Positions 1-11,451 are shown, numbered from the stretch's first letter. The stretch is DNA of 64,000 nucleotides from Planoprotostelium fungivorum (GCA_003024175.1 MDYQ01000003.1:186001-250000), one strand, 5' to 3'. The notes: generated by a model not told the origin, from the sequence alone. A program made the numbers and translations.

Positions 1-283
1 TTGATGAAGCGGTTGAGAACGACTCCCTGCGAGACAACCTCGAAGAGGCTGGCCTCAGATGAAGGATCGATCCAAAGATCCTCTTGATCCGTAGCGCCCG
101 TGCTCATATTGATGTACTCACTGAACCTAGATCGCCTCTTTCAGCTCAAACATGAACACATCTCCATATCGGAAGTTTTCTAGATTACCTCTTTCGTTCG
201 GCTGCCTCATCTTGTGCTCGATTAGAGGTCACGAGGAAGGATCCTCCTGAAGAAGGGGAGGCAGAAACACTCGTTGCGCTCAT
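1..283 (-). CDS. Fimbrin/plastin-like actin-bundling protein, N-terminal part (runs off the left edge)
   Basis: Two exons on the minus strand: 283-189 and 126-1, joined by a 62-bp intron (188-127, GTAATC...CTAG) that keeps the frame. The start is the ATG at 283-281. The protein begins with a Ser-rich leader of about 25 residues. The text RKRFSEYIN, then LWIDPSSEASLFEVV and GVVLNRFIN, resembles the start of the first calponin-homology domain of fimbrins, where an IDP...LFE..KDG..L.KLIN pattern opens the actin-binding domain. Fimbrins cross-link actin filaments in the cell cortex. No EF-hands precede the CH domain, unlike animal plastins. About 75 residues are visible; the family is about 600 residues. 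It is divergent with the Zn2Cys6 gene at 380, only 96 bp away. Assignment rests on a short match and is moderate. Confidence 0.5.
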
Positions 284-379
284 CTGATGTGTGGAAGCGT
301 CAAGTTGTCAACCGGAGAATAGTTCGGGCGTCTACAAGCACTCCCGAGGACCCAGCATTCTCAATCATCCATTGAGAAC

Positions 380-1590
380 ATGAGAGTCGGTAGAGCTTGT
401 GATGAGTGCCGTACAGGTCATCACTGTTGTAGTAAAGGTATGGCAAGACAGAACATCGTGATTGTGATGGCTGTACAGAGCGACCGTGTGCCCACTGTCT
501 GGCAGTTGGTGTGGATTGTGTCACGACCTCTAAGAGGAGGAGATCACACGAGAATGGATCGATCGGTTCCGTGGTACAATTACCATCCATTTTGAACACC
601 ACATTACCTCCTATTCTCAATCACAATATCCCGTCTTCACCTATGTTGGGAGTACAGACATCTCCAACCATCGGGCCACCTTTGTCCTCGCCGAATAGTG
701 CAATCTTTGAAGACGTACAAACACAATCTTACACAGACACTAATTGGTTATACAAAGGTATTCCCACATACGTGACCTTCCACCTTATCCATAGCTGATC
801 ATTTTGAGAAGACGATGACATGCCTCATTTCATACGTGACTTTCTTTATGGAACGCCACAAGTAGAACCACCAAGCCTTCCAACTTTGCTGATGGATCAC
901 GATCTCCCTCCATCACTGTGGCTCTCTGAGCCTTATGAGAAAGAACAAGTCCTTCAATATCTTGCCTACAGGTGAGTGATAAAGACATGCATCACACGAA
1001 TGGAGCCGACTTCATCGCAGGGGAGTGGATGGTACAGCTGTATTCACGAACAACCCCATCGTGGAGGAATACAAACAGAGAATCAAAGACATTCGATCCA
1101 TCTTATCGAAAGAGCAGAGGAGCTCTCTTTTGGTTAATTTCAAGAAACAACTGCAGGTGATGACGATTGCAATGGTTACACTTCATGACCTATTTCATAG
1201 GACCTGATAGAAGGAGCCAATATGGTTCAGATCCCAGTCATTATCTGGGGACGAGGACACATCATCTACTTTTTAAACACGGCCTTTCGGTGATAAAGAT
1301 CTCATCCATCACCTCCACTCAACTGCATCAGGAAAGCGACCAACTGCAAATTACCCCACCCACCACCTCCCGTTCGTGGAGGACTCTTTGAGTTGATCGA
1401 TGAAGAGACGATCAAAAAGCTCATCGAGATGGTGCCGACGGTCGTGTGTTCTACAGATAAGTCGAGCTCGAACCTCAAGTTCGTCTTTCGAAACAGTGTG
1501 GGTGGACGTGGCATCATCACGGTCAAGAGGGACCTCTTTGGACTGCCCCATTTGTATTGTCTTCATTTCATCCCTGATGTCATTGAATAA
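380..1590 (+). CDS. Fungal-type Zn2Cys6 transcription factor
   Basis: The start is the ATG at 380. Removing a 35-bp intron at 417-451 joins RACDECRT to EHRDCDGC and gives a full Zn2Cys6 binuclear cluster (C-x2-C-x6-C-x7-C-x2-C-x6-C) followed by a basic KRRR linker. That completed spacing is what supports the intron. The chain continues through four more short introns (near 755-792, 971-1020, 1156-1200 and 1301-1330). Parts include a Ser/Pro/Asn-rich linker, an amphipathic stretch (VEEYKQRIKDIRSIL...) and a C-terminal segment (FVFRNSVGGRGIITVKRD) that may be PAS-like. It would bind CGG-type sites in the nucleus; targets are unknown. The stop is at 1588-1590, 84 bp from the convergent end of Dicer. 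Internal splice choices are less certain than the zinc cluster. Confidence 0.65.
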
Positions 1591-1673
1591 ATGTATATAG
1601 ATCTGCCTCTTCACAGCTGATCTGTCATCTTCTCATGGTGAACACGAACAGTCATACATCTCTTCCTCTTTAT

Positions 1674-4600
1674 TCACACAGGTACCGACGAATTCACTCC
1701 GTCCTTCAATCCATTCTTCGGGACGTACTCTTCCATGAAAGGTCTCATCACACGATCGACTGCCTCCTATCATCTCATCAGCGACACCGTCTCATCAAAT
1801 TCCTTCTTTCACCTTCGTTCTACAATAGTCACCCCCACAGTCATAGAAGATGGCTCCCACGAGCGATTCGAATACATCCGATAGACACTTGGGTGCCTTC
1901 ACTGGAGGTCTCTCGTTGTAGACGAGACACTTTTCTACATATTCACGATATTCTCCGATGGCCTTCATCAGGGCCGGTGATCTACACCGTACGTACCGAT
2001 CCAACCCCATCTTTACGCACAGGTATCCCTGGGCCTCCCGATTCACGGCAATCGTCTGGTTTCCCGTCAATTTCTATGTTTTCCGAGAACTTCACCTTCA
2101 TCAGGGTCAGATCCCCTGGAGAAGCCGTGGGAAATTTGTCCCAGAGAAAATCCATGACGATGAGATCCAACACGGAATCTCCGAGAAATTCCAATCTCTG
2201 GTAACACGTGTTCTCCCACGTTGGATGTTGCACGGAGGACAAGAAGAGTGACGGGTTGTCGAACGAGTATCCCAGCTGCTCGTAGATGGTCGCGTACTGG
2301 TCCGGGTCGTAGGAGGAGGTACATGTCTGTTTGAAATTTGAATGGTGGAGGATGGCGGGAAAACTCACCTTCTCCTCCCGTTGGGCGTGTTTGACGTCTT
2401 CGAGCTTCAAGATGTTCCTCAGGTAATCACAGACGATAGACATTCCTGACTCGTTGTAGATGGCTCCAATCAGCGCCTCGACGCAATCCGCCAGCACCTT
2501 CGATTTCACCTATATGCATAAGACTTTGCCTCATTGTAGACGAACAATAAAATCAAATAAGTACCTTCGGATTTTCTTCGGGCAGCATTCCGGCCGGCCT
2601 CCACATGTTCACACGAGCATCCGTTACAATTCGATCGGGTAAGTCCCAATGTCGTCCCAATCTGGCCAGAGAAACATTCTTTGTGAGGGAAGATCTCATC
2701 TGTGTCATCTGTCCCTCGTGATAGTCTGGGTACTTTCTAAAGAGGTGGAGGGAAGTGAAGAGCTTGAGGACGGTGTCGCCCAGGACCTCATAGCGCTCGA
2801 GGTTGTGGGTGGAGTCGGCAGAGTGGGTGGTGAGACATTGTTGGATGATGTGGTGAGGGAGTTTGATGTCTAATTGTTTCCTATTCGTTGTGTGAATGTC
2901 ATCATCTAGCATCCATCATCACAACACCACATCACCATCGATCATCACATCACGATCGATCATCACATCACGATCGATCATCACATCACGATGGATGATG
3001 AGACGAAAGGAGAATGTGTTGATGTCTGGTGACTCACATGTTATCCATCATGAGCATGTCATTTTCCATCCAGAAGATTCTCGATATGGCTTTCTGTCCG
3101 TCCTTCCACAATTGCAGTGGTATCGGATATGGCTTCAGAAATTTTTCCGGGAGGTACAACACCTTCGATGTCTTCCTCTTACCACAGCTCTCACTCAACA
3201 GCTTACCCTCCACCTTAACGAGTCAGACTTGACATCCAATGTCCTTCACCTTGTGGGCGAAATAGGCTTCAAGGATGATGTCATCTGGAAGTATGCGATT
3301 GTGATAATATTCTACGAAATGATTGGCCTTCTCTGTATTGGGATGAGGTGAACTGGCTGACAACGATTGACCTTCCTATATGTGTCAATCTACAACGAGG
3401 CAGTGTGGATCGTACAGTATAGACGATACCCTTCTCAGGCCACGTGAACATACGGCCTCCCTCTTTAGTAACTTTCTCGGAAAATACTTCCTCCACGGTG
3501 GACCAATCTAACCTGAGAGGAAAGTCAGACTGTCATGTGACAGGTGACATCTCACTTAGATTCCTTTATGGGTAAGACGATATAAGTGGCCTGGGTGTAG
3601 ATCCATTGTAGATCACCCTCACTCTTCTTCCAATTCAGAATGGAGTCGAAGAGATACAGATGAAATCGGCGAGCGGTATCGATCTACAACGAAGGTTAGA
3701 GTGAGAAATTCCGAGGAAAACTCACTTGTTCGGTAGACAAGAGGACTCGTGAGATGAAATTCATTCCGGTACAGTGACTACCCTGGAGAAATTCCGCGGG
3801 AATCTCCCTGGCATTCAATAGACCGAGAGACTTGATCTGATGTGGTAAACTGTACAAGTAATACACGTGATCTTTTCCTTCTGTGAACGTTCTCAGTCTC
3901 TCCCACAAATCATTCCTTCACCTCCTGTGGCCTTCTGAGTGAGAACGTGAGCCACAGAACGTTGTAGTTCCACCGTAGAGCCTTCTTCATCGTTCTCTTC
4001 TTCCTCCACGTCTGATCCTTCTTCCTCGGTGATTCCTTCACATACGAAATTGGGCAGAAAGTGTTCGTCGATGACTTTGAGCTGATTCCACTTCAACTCC
4101 TCTCTTTCTTCCTCTCTCTCACCTCGTATAGACTCTTCACGATGAGGAAGAAGGCATCAGATTTGGCCTGCCTCTTCGTTGGACACAGTCTGCTCTTCTT
4201 CTTCGAGACGGGACACATGGAGGGCATGGTGACCTCACACATCCAGCCCATTTGTCCGCCGAGTGTCTGTCATGATCGTCATGACCTCATCTCTCATCAC
4301 CGATGACTCACCGTGGAGTCGGTCGCCTCGTCTACAACGATCTCGTTCCCTTCGATTACACAAGAATAAACTTCCTTCGGGTTGACGTAACAGAAATCAT
4401 CCGATCGAGGCAACTTGTGAGCGTACAACATGAGAAATTCCGTGGAATTATCCAGCGTGAGCCGGGCACCCGAGGAAGAGAGTAAGATCTGATCGAGTCA
4501 ATTTTACACGGAATTTCCGTCGAATCTACACACTTCTCCACCGGGGGGTAGGCCTTGCGGCGGCTTCGTCAGACTGAGCTGCTCGTATTCTGGCCTCATG

Positions 4601-6712
4601 ACCAACAGAAACTGTTCCGGTCACGATCGTGATGAAAATACCTCTCTTCACTCACTTGATCTTCTCCCATTTTCTTTGCTTTCTCTACAATGTCCAGACT
4701 GGCCAAATCAGCTTTCTCCACCATCACCGCAAAATCGGACAGGTGATGTCTCGCTCTACCTCTGCATTGGATGTAGGATCTCTCTCTGTGTCGATTCAGT
4801 TCACGTGATTGAAATTGGAGGAGGTGAGATGGTTTCGGTGGAATTTCCTCACGTTCCCGGTGGATCGATCATGAGGACGAAGTTGCAAGGTTGAATGTCT
4901 AAACCTTCTTCGCAGACACTCGTGGCGACTAACAGATTCAATTCTCCCGCTCGAAATTGTGTGAGGATCTATTGGGGTGAGTTGATCTACAACGAGATGA
5001 TTTTACCTTCTCTTGTTGCTTGATGCTCATCATGTCGTATCGAGATGCAGCGTTGCTGCTCTTCTCACCGTGGCCCACGACCTTCCCCACTCGGTACGCT
5101 GATAATTTCAGTGAAATTCCCCCGAAATTCCGTCGAAATCTCACCGTTCATCGATTGAATGACTCTGTGAAATATCTCGGCCATCAGTCTCGTCTTGACG
5201 AACACGAGAGCTCTGACAGCATCGTCTGACTTTTTCTTCAGTAATTCTTCCAGCAAGAGTGTCGTCTTCTCGGTTCGCAAGGCGAGAGGAACAACTCGAT
5301 CGACTTCAGGATGATCCGATGTCTGTGTGAAGGTGAGTCACAGGTAGTACGTCTCTCACTCACCTGTCCTCTGAATTCTTCCATCAACTTTTCCGTCCTA
5401 CGGACGATCTGTTGGGCCCAAGGTGCCATCGGCAGGACTTTCTTCACGTTCTGTGCTTATGAGAAGGGAAGGAAGGTGGAAGAACAAACTCACGGAATCC
5501 GTCTGAGATCTCGATTCGATTCGTTCGAGGAGGCTGGAGGCCATGTGAGATGCAACCCACACGCCGTACTCCCTCTCCACTCTCTCGTACTCTTCCGCCA
5601 TCGTTTTCGCCTCGTGTCTGTCATTCGAGTTTTCATCACCGTGTCTTCACCTCACGAGATGTATCCTCTACAACCGATAGACATTCCTCATGAATCGATA
5701 CGGTGGGCATCGTGTGACGATAAGAGAGGATGTACTGCCTCGGTTTTTTGGCCACAGTGTCCATGGCTTGCAGAGAGAGGAGATTGTGAGGAGTGAAGAT
5801 CCACGCCGACAGATTTTTACCAAGAGTGGAGATCTGTTCCGTCAGACTCTTCTTCGAATTGACAATGGCCGATCCAGTCATGCCTGACACGTATCGTCAG
5901 TGTACACGTTCTATTGAATACAGATGATCTCGACGACTCACCGAATATTCTCGTCGTCTTGTTCGAACGACTGTAATGTTCCATGATGCGACTGTAGGGG
6001 TGCTTGCCATATGTCCAATGGCATTCATCGAGGACGATGAGGTTGATTTTGTCCATGGTGATGTAACCGAGGTCTAATATCCTTCGAAAGATCTCGCCTA
6101 CCATGACGAGGACCTATTCAGGATGTGATCATGCTGCATGATGAGAGATCGCATCACCTGACAGTCGAGTAATTGACGAGACCATTCGTCTGAACTCCAG
6201 CTGTCGACGTTCATCGAACCATAGAATCTCTTCACCTGAGAAGATGTCAATCAGACCAATGTGATGATATGTATTGACCTTCACAGGAAGATGTCTCTCT
6301 AAGATATTAGCCTGTTGACAGACTAATTGAACGGTGTTGGCTACGAAGAATGTCCACTTTCGGTTCGGTGATTTACTGCCGGCTACAGATAACTGAGACA
6401 TCAGGCGTTGGATCAACATAACTGCAATCAATGTCTTTCCCATTCCCGTTCCCAATAACAAAACCATGTTCTTTCGGCTCTCCTTTCCATTCTCATACGA
6501 CATGAACTCTTCAATTACCTAGATGCGTGTCAATTTAGTCCGAAACGTACACATCTGTATGTGTATATTCCGTTTATGAGTGGCATCAAAGATGTATCAT
6601 CGCGATTGAACTTGTGTATCACCTCCTCTTGATAATGTCTCATCGTGATACTGGTATCCATCTTATCTTCCCTCTGTGTTTTATCCGTGTTCGTTACTTC
6701 TGTGTCGTTCAT
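1674..6712 (-). CDS. Dicer (helicase, PAZ-region, tandem RNase III)
   Basis: A many-exon gene on the minus strand with a complete Dicer layout. The helicase has a Q-like RHYQEEV (about 6560), Walker A GTGMGKT (about 6445), DECH box (about 6010), ALVFVKTR (about 5195), [14 protein letters not shown] (about 4910) and an arginine-finger QCRGRAR (about 4760). A Glu/Asp-rich segment lies near 3990-4060, then a PAZ-type end ([21 protein letters not shown], 3310-3245, interrupted here for length). RNase IIIa has [13 protein letters not shown] (about 2780) and DCVEALIGA (about 2480). RNase IIIb has [12 protein letters not shown] (about 2185) and [13 protein letters not shown] (about 1870). The acidic catalytic residues are present in both RNase domains. 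No dsRNA-binding domain follows; the chain ends VNSSVPV at 1674. Start chosen at the ATG just before the helicase. It should cut dsRNA to small RNAs. Several introns carry the ATCTACAACG motif. Confidence 0.9.
2940..2993. repeat. 18-bp tandem repeat, three copies, in a Dicer intron
   Basis: The 18-bp unit GATCATCACATCACGATC occurs three times in a row; the last copy differs at its final base. It lies in the stretch between the RNase IIIa exon and the PAZ-side exon of Dicer. ATC/GAT-rich simple sequence also occurs in other introns of the window. Confidence 0.85.
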
Positions 6713-7506
6713 CGTTGTGTTGATCTTGACCGTGAAGCCAGCGTTCCAATATTTCGGACCTTCTACAATGCGAATTGGGCCAGTGAAGACGCGATATTTG
6801 GGCCAGTACCACAGCCCGTAAATTAAGAGGAGCGCTCCTCTTAAATTGAAGATCACGAACACCTCACTATATCTGTGTGGTCCTAGACATCCCAGTCGTT
6901 GAGTAACAATCGATTCATTTAGAAACATCTCAGCCATTCATCTCCGTAAATCACTTAGCATAGGCCTATGAACCTTACCACAAATTCCCTCCAGCTAAAT
7001 CTGAACTGAGTAAATCTGTTCATTTTTCCACCCTGTATTGAGAGTCCCATGAATGCCCAAGGGTCGCAACACCCTCCTTACCGCGGACATACTCACCTTA
7101 CTCACTTTGCGTGGCATGAAAGAGCTTCCTGCTTCCACTCTTCACTCTAATACGCTCAGTCACCTTAGCAACCACCCTCATCGCGAAATCAGAGATTTCT
7201 GATGAAGATATATTGGAACCTCAGCAACTCGTCCCCTCAGAGGGACACCATCCATCAACATAGACTCTATGGAAGTGGCCTGACCCTGACACAGCTCGCA
7301 GATTCTCGCTTCACTTCCACAAACAGGGCAGATTGTCGCCCATACATTTTGCTTCCGAGTACGGCCTTGCGATGCGTGTGGGAAGCATTTGCGACCTTAT
7401 GTATCCTAAGAGATGCCAGATCGATACGGTTCTCTCGAAAGTGCGTCACAGAAGGGACGACCTCTGGTGGCACACTTTCTTTATCGAGCAACAACAACAA
7501 GTCGAC
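6713..7506. other. Intergenic region between Dicer and winged-helix gene A (divergent promoters)
   Basis: No convincing coding exon was found. An open frame continues upstream of the chosen Dicer start on the minus strand but has no recognisable family text. The region holds two direct copies of TTGGGCCAGT (about 6775 and 6799) and a perfect 22-bp palindrome at 6823-6844. The plus-strand frame of winged-helix gene A is open back to about 7333, so its true start could lie upstream of the ATG used here. Confidence 0.5.
6823..6844. promoter_or_regulatory. Perfect 22-bp palindrome upstream of Dicer
   Basis: The arm TTAAGAGGAGC is followed at once by its exact reverse complement. It sits about 110 bp upstream of the Dicer ATG. 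It could be a dimeric factor site, or a hairpin if transcribed. The function is unknown. Confidence 0.4.
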
Positions 7507-8166
7507 ATGAACCTCTCTCTACCTCCAATCGACTCCCTCGCCTCCATTCTCTTCTTGGACGCAACAGTAGGATTGTTATCTTTCAGAGATCCTCTGACGC
7601 AGCGGCTCACTCTCCCTCCCATCGGGATGTTACCTCCTCCCTCTCCCCCTCAGCCCGCATCGCCGCCTCATCAATCCAACTTTTCGGCCCTCTCTCACAT
7701 CTTATGGTGTCGACCAGTCGTCATAGAGGGAGCTCCAGCAGTCGCTGCACCAACGCCCAGTAAGAGGAAGGAACAGAAGATCGGAAGATGCAGCAGCTGC
7801 GACATGTGCAGACAGGGTATCTCATTCTTCCTATGCAAGACAGACCCTGACACCAACTGGAGAGCACCCGGAAGAAAAGAGATGGCATTGGCGATCCTGA
7901 GTTACCTTCAAGTGACGAAAGGTCAAGAATGGTACAGCTTACGCGATGACGTCTACCCTCTATTGGAATCTCACCTTCACCTCTACCCGGACAACACATC
8001 AGAGAGGAGTCCACAGAGGCAGCTACATGATACCATGGCACACAACAAGAAGCATTTCCGCAGCGGAAAGAAGTTCACACGGAAAAACGGTCTGTGGCAG
8101 CTCACTCCAAAGTACAGAAAATACCTCGAAGTCACGCATAAGAAGCAGATGTCCGAATCACATTAA
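7507..8166 (+). CDS. Winged-helix/CxxC protein A (unknown family, paralogue of 43151-43898)
   Basis: One uninterrupted frame from the ATG at 7507 to the TAA at 8166, 219 residues. The N-terminal half is Pro/Ser-rich and low in complexity. A basic patch (SKRKEQK) precedes a Cys motif (CSSCDMC, about residues 98-104). The C-terminal block then runs: NWRAPGRKEMALAILSYLQ, EWYSLRDDVYPLLESHLHL, SERSPQRQLHDTMAHNKK, and a hairpin with NGLWQL before YRKYLE. Three helices followed by a Gly-Lys hairpin look like a winged-helix DNA-binding fold, similar in outline to HARE-HTH or forkhead domains, though I cannot place it in a named family. Paralogue B has the same block but with introns, so this copy may be retroposed or may have lost its introns. 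Likely nuclear; no function is known. Confidence 0.65.
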   Translation: MNLSLPPIDSLASILFLDATVGLLSFRDPLTQRLTLPPIGMLPPPSPPQPASPPHQSNFSALSHILWCRPVVIEGAPAVAAPTPSKRKEQKIGRCSSCDMCRQGISFFLCKTDPDTNWRAPGRKEMALAILSYLQVTKGQEWYSLRDDVYPLLESHLHLYPDNTSERSPQRQLHDTMAHNKKHFRSGKKFTRKNGLWQLTPKYRKYLEVTHKKQMSESH

Positions 8167-8469
8167 GAGTTCACCGTGCATCGCCAACAGACATCACCAC
8201 CTCAGCGACTCCGCTGCTCGTATATAAAGACTTTGTACAGACGAAGATTGTTCATTTCATTTGTTTCATCGGGTAATAGACTTATATTCTTCATCGTGAC
8301 CCAACCGATGAGTAGAACGCGGCAACAGGTGCGGGTTCTAAAAACTTCTTCGAGTCACAAGATGAGAATGGAAAGAGGTGAAGAACCATTAGACGTCTCG
8401 TTCCACATTCATCTTCATCTTCACATCGAGGCCCATGTTCTACACGTTTTCGTAATTCCCCCTTTCATT
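8167..8469. other. Short non-coding stretch between convergent genes
   Basis: This is the 3' region shared by winged-helix gene A (+) and the SAP-tailed gene (-). A TATATAAAG at 8220-8228 looks like a TATA box but no convincing downstream plus-strand gene follows. An open plus-strand frame here has no recognisable family text. Confidence 0.4.
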
Positions 8470-9573
8470 TCAGAGACGCAATGGAAGTCAATCTCGTTCT
8501 TAACTGAACGATAGAACCCTCAGTCTCAGCATTCATGATCTTTAAAGTACTCTTCAGCTCTGACATGGTCAACCAAGGGATCTGTCGTTCGATGAGGATA
8601 ACATTCTTCCATCAGGTTCGATCATCATCGTCTCACCTGCCGTAACATGTCTTTGTAATCGTAAAACTTGGCATTCTGATGGAAGGGATAATCTTTCAAC
8701 GTAAAGTCTGTCTTTGTCTTTTTCTTCGGTGTCTTTCTGTTGGAAGATCATCATGATGACTTCTGAAACGTGTCACTCACTCTCTATTGACTTCTTTCGT
8801 CTTTGCCTTCTTTGGTGATCGATAGACGAGCAGCTGTGTGTCATCATCGACCCACACTGAGCTCTTCTCTTTCAAAGCCCGTCTGTACTTTTCCAATGTG
8901 GTCATCTCCTCTTGGCTGGGCTGTTCCTCTTTCGCGACCATCTTTCTCGTCTGTTGATGTGCCTCCCTTCATCGCGTCGATCAGTGACATGATGAAAGGT
9001 GAACAGGTCTCACTCTGCAGGAGAGAATTGGCTCATGCCGATATATCCTTCTTCTTTCGTGTAAAATTCTCTCTTCATCGTAGGTAGCTTCCTCTGTACA
9101 TGATGAGAAGTGAAGAGAGGTTTTCGATCACAGTTACCTTTCTCGTGTTCTGTATGTGTTCTTTGTTCTCTTTATATTCATCTGTATTGGAACCTTCCAA
9201 CACGTAAGGATGTTCTTCCTGGAGGAGACAGATTGTATCAGATGGATGCATGTCACAAGAGTGGGAGCCATCAAGTCGTAAAATGGACTTGGACCCATCT
9301 TGTCTGATGATGGTGACAGATGATTGGAGATTCTTCGTATACCGTCAATGATTGGAACAAAAGTGTGGAGACTCACGAGTAATGTCACATTGATCGTGCA
9401 GTGATCTAATGCTTTCACTGATACCTGACGACGACTCACTCTTCGATCTCTGTGCTCTTCAGAATGCACTCTAATTCTTCCATCTCCCACCGTATGAGAG
9501 TCTCGCTACTTCTCCCTATGATGATCTCTCCATCCAATATGTCGATGCTGGTGTTAGATCCTTTCAATCGCAT
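8470..9573 (-). CDS. Unknown multi-exon protein with a SAP-like C-terminus
   Basis: Minus-strand exons with good open frames, joined by GTGAG...AG introns. The start is taken at the ATG 9573-9571 (MRLKGSNTSIDILDGEII), which leaves 107 bp to the divergent aminopeptidase gene; an earlier start cannot be excluded. Later parts read SILRLDGSHSCDMHPSD, then FYTKEEGYIGMSQFSPAE, then SSVWVDDDTQLLVYRSPKK, then DYPFHQNAKFYDYKDMLRQ. The last exon contains LTMSELKSTLKIMNAETEGS, which resembles a SAP motif (helix-turn-helix, DNA/RNA binding), and ends at the TGA 8472-8470. The remainder is not recognised. A nucleic-acid role is a guess from the SAP-like tail only. Confidence 0.5.
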
Positions 9574-9679
9574 GTACCCGCCGTGATTTAAACTTCAAAT
9601 CCTGCTCCGTTGCGGTCGTCTACAAATGAATTGATAGTTTCTGATCGCGATCAGATACGCTCTTTTGCATCACCAAAAA

Positions 9680-11451
9680 ATGAGCAACCGAAAGAAGAAG
9701 GGGCAGATGATGGAAGAGGCCCCTGTTGTGACACAACAAGGACCATCTTCACACGAACCGTCACGATGGAAACCTCTTCAATACGCTCTGTCTCTGTCAT
9801 TCGACTCCACATCATCCAATACATACAATGGATCTCTTTCACTATCGATTGAGTGCGTAGAAGAAGTCAAATCATTCGTCCTCGATTTCTACACCATTGA
9901 AGGGAAGATCATCGAAGTGTCCGCCATTCAGAACAAACTGAAACCTACGGCAAAATGTCACGAACTCCCTGGAGGGAGACAGATACAGGTGATCACGTGA
10001 TCCATCGGATCACATGATGATGATCCTCGATCAGATCAATCTGCAAGAGGCGATCAAACCTGGACGTGCAGTATTGAACTTTCGGTTCCGTGGAACGATC
10101 AGGACTGACGGTTTGGGACTGTACAAGTCCCAATCAACGAGCGGTACGTCCACCATCAATCCACTCTCCTGACCCCTCAGCTTGGACTCTATTGTGCACA
10201 CACTTTGAACCCAATTTTGCCAGCTTGTGTTTTCCATGTATCGATGATGCATCAGCCAGAGCCTCTTTCATTCTATCGATCCAAGTGAAAGAGAATAATT
10301 TCAACTTCCTCTGATATCACAGGTACCTCCGGACATGACGGTACACGCAGGAATGCCACTGAAACACTCTCCCTCCACCAAGGTGAGCCGTCGATCTACG
10401 ACGTTGTAGATGTGACAGAAATAGAACGAACTGCTCTCCTTTGAATTTGAAGAGAGTCCGCGCATTCCACCTTACCTGTTCGCATTCGCAGTTGGAAGAT
10501 TCATTGTAGTAGAGGCAACCTTCTCTTCTGTGTGTGAGAACACCCTGTCTCCACTGGGTGGAGAAATTTCCACGAATATTCCCATACGCGCCATGGTATC
10601 CATCGATCACTACAACGAGGTGAAGTGAAATTTCTTAGAATATTCGACGAACATTCTCAGAAAATGAGGCGAGACATTTTGGACCGTCTCATCATCGCCG
10701 GCTCACAATCTCTCCACGCCTGCGAGAAATTTCTTGGAATACCCTTCTGGCTGCCAAAAATAGATCTGTTAGCCTTGCCCGTCATGCTGTTGGCTGGTAT
10801 GGAGAACGTGGGTCTCTGTTTTCTTCACGTGAAAGAAGAAGGAGATCCCTCTGAAGCTCTCTCTTCTGCTGAGACGGACGTCTTACACGAGGTGATGATA
10901 GATGGATGTCGTAGAGAAAGGTGAGATGTCTCATCGAGTTGTAGATCGCTCACCAGTGGGTGGGGAACCTGGTTGGAATGTCTCTCAGAGTCAAGGTGGG
11001 TCGCGGAGATTCCGAGGAGTTTACGAGGAACTGACGAGAGAAGGAGGGAATCGTACAGTACATCGAAAAGCAGCTGTCGGAAAAATTGTTCGGCAGCCAG
11101 AAGAAATCTTCCGGCCGCAAGAAGGCAGGGCAGGTGTGATACCGCATGCAACATCTTCCTTCTCAACCACTCAGGTCAAGAGCATGACCAACAAGAAGAC
11201 ACAAGGCAACTCAACGGAATCACAACTGCAACGCGACTTCTGTAAAGAACTCAACGAAGAGTTCTACCAGAAGAGTCTAAAGGTGCGTCGCCATCATCAT
11301 CGTCATTTCATGCATGCAGGCGGTGGAGACAGCCGTCGATGTCATGGGAGAGAAAACGTTCCAGACTCGGTTAGCTTCCGTTCTCAACGAATACGCTCTT
11401 TCCTACCTCCCCGATGAAGTGGCCCACGAACGAATCCTGCGCTTGCCTTGA
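9680..11451 (+). CDS. M1-family zinc aminopeptidase-like protein, shortened C-terminus
   Basis: The N-terminal domain matches M1 peptidases: PLQYALSLSFD, then FRFRGTIRTDGLGLYKS, then HFEPNFASLCFPCIDDASARASF, and EESPRIPPYLFAFAVG. The catalytic region has KFLGIPFWLPKIDLLALP and a GAMEN-like GMENVG. Splicing out 10891-10946 joins VLHE to IAHQWVGNLV, restoring the zinc motif HEIAH. The next exon begins EGGIVQYIEKQ, so the third zinc ligand (Glu) appears 14 residues after HEIAH instead of the usual 18; this may reflect a small deletion or a splice I have misread. The C-terminus ends at 11451 after a short charged region instead of the usual long helical domain. Such enzymes remove N-terminal residues from peptides. 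One intron (10382-10412) holds a near-perfect copy of the intron palindrome. Confidence 0.75.

Noticed and set aside
5300-5800. Plus-strand open frames across Dicer (for example 5311-5796)
   Set aside because: They are opposite to well-supported Dicer helicase exons and lack family text.
8220-8228. TATATAAAG as a promoter of a plus-strand gene
   Set aside because: No credible coding exon follows before the convergent SAP-tailed gene.
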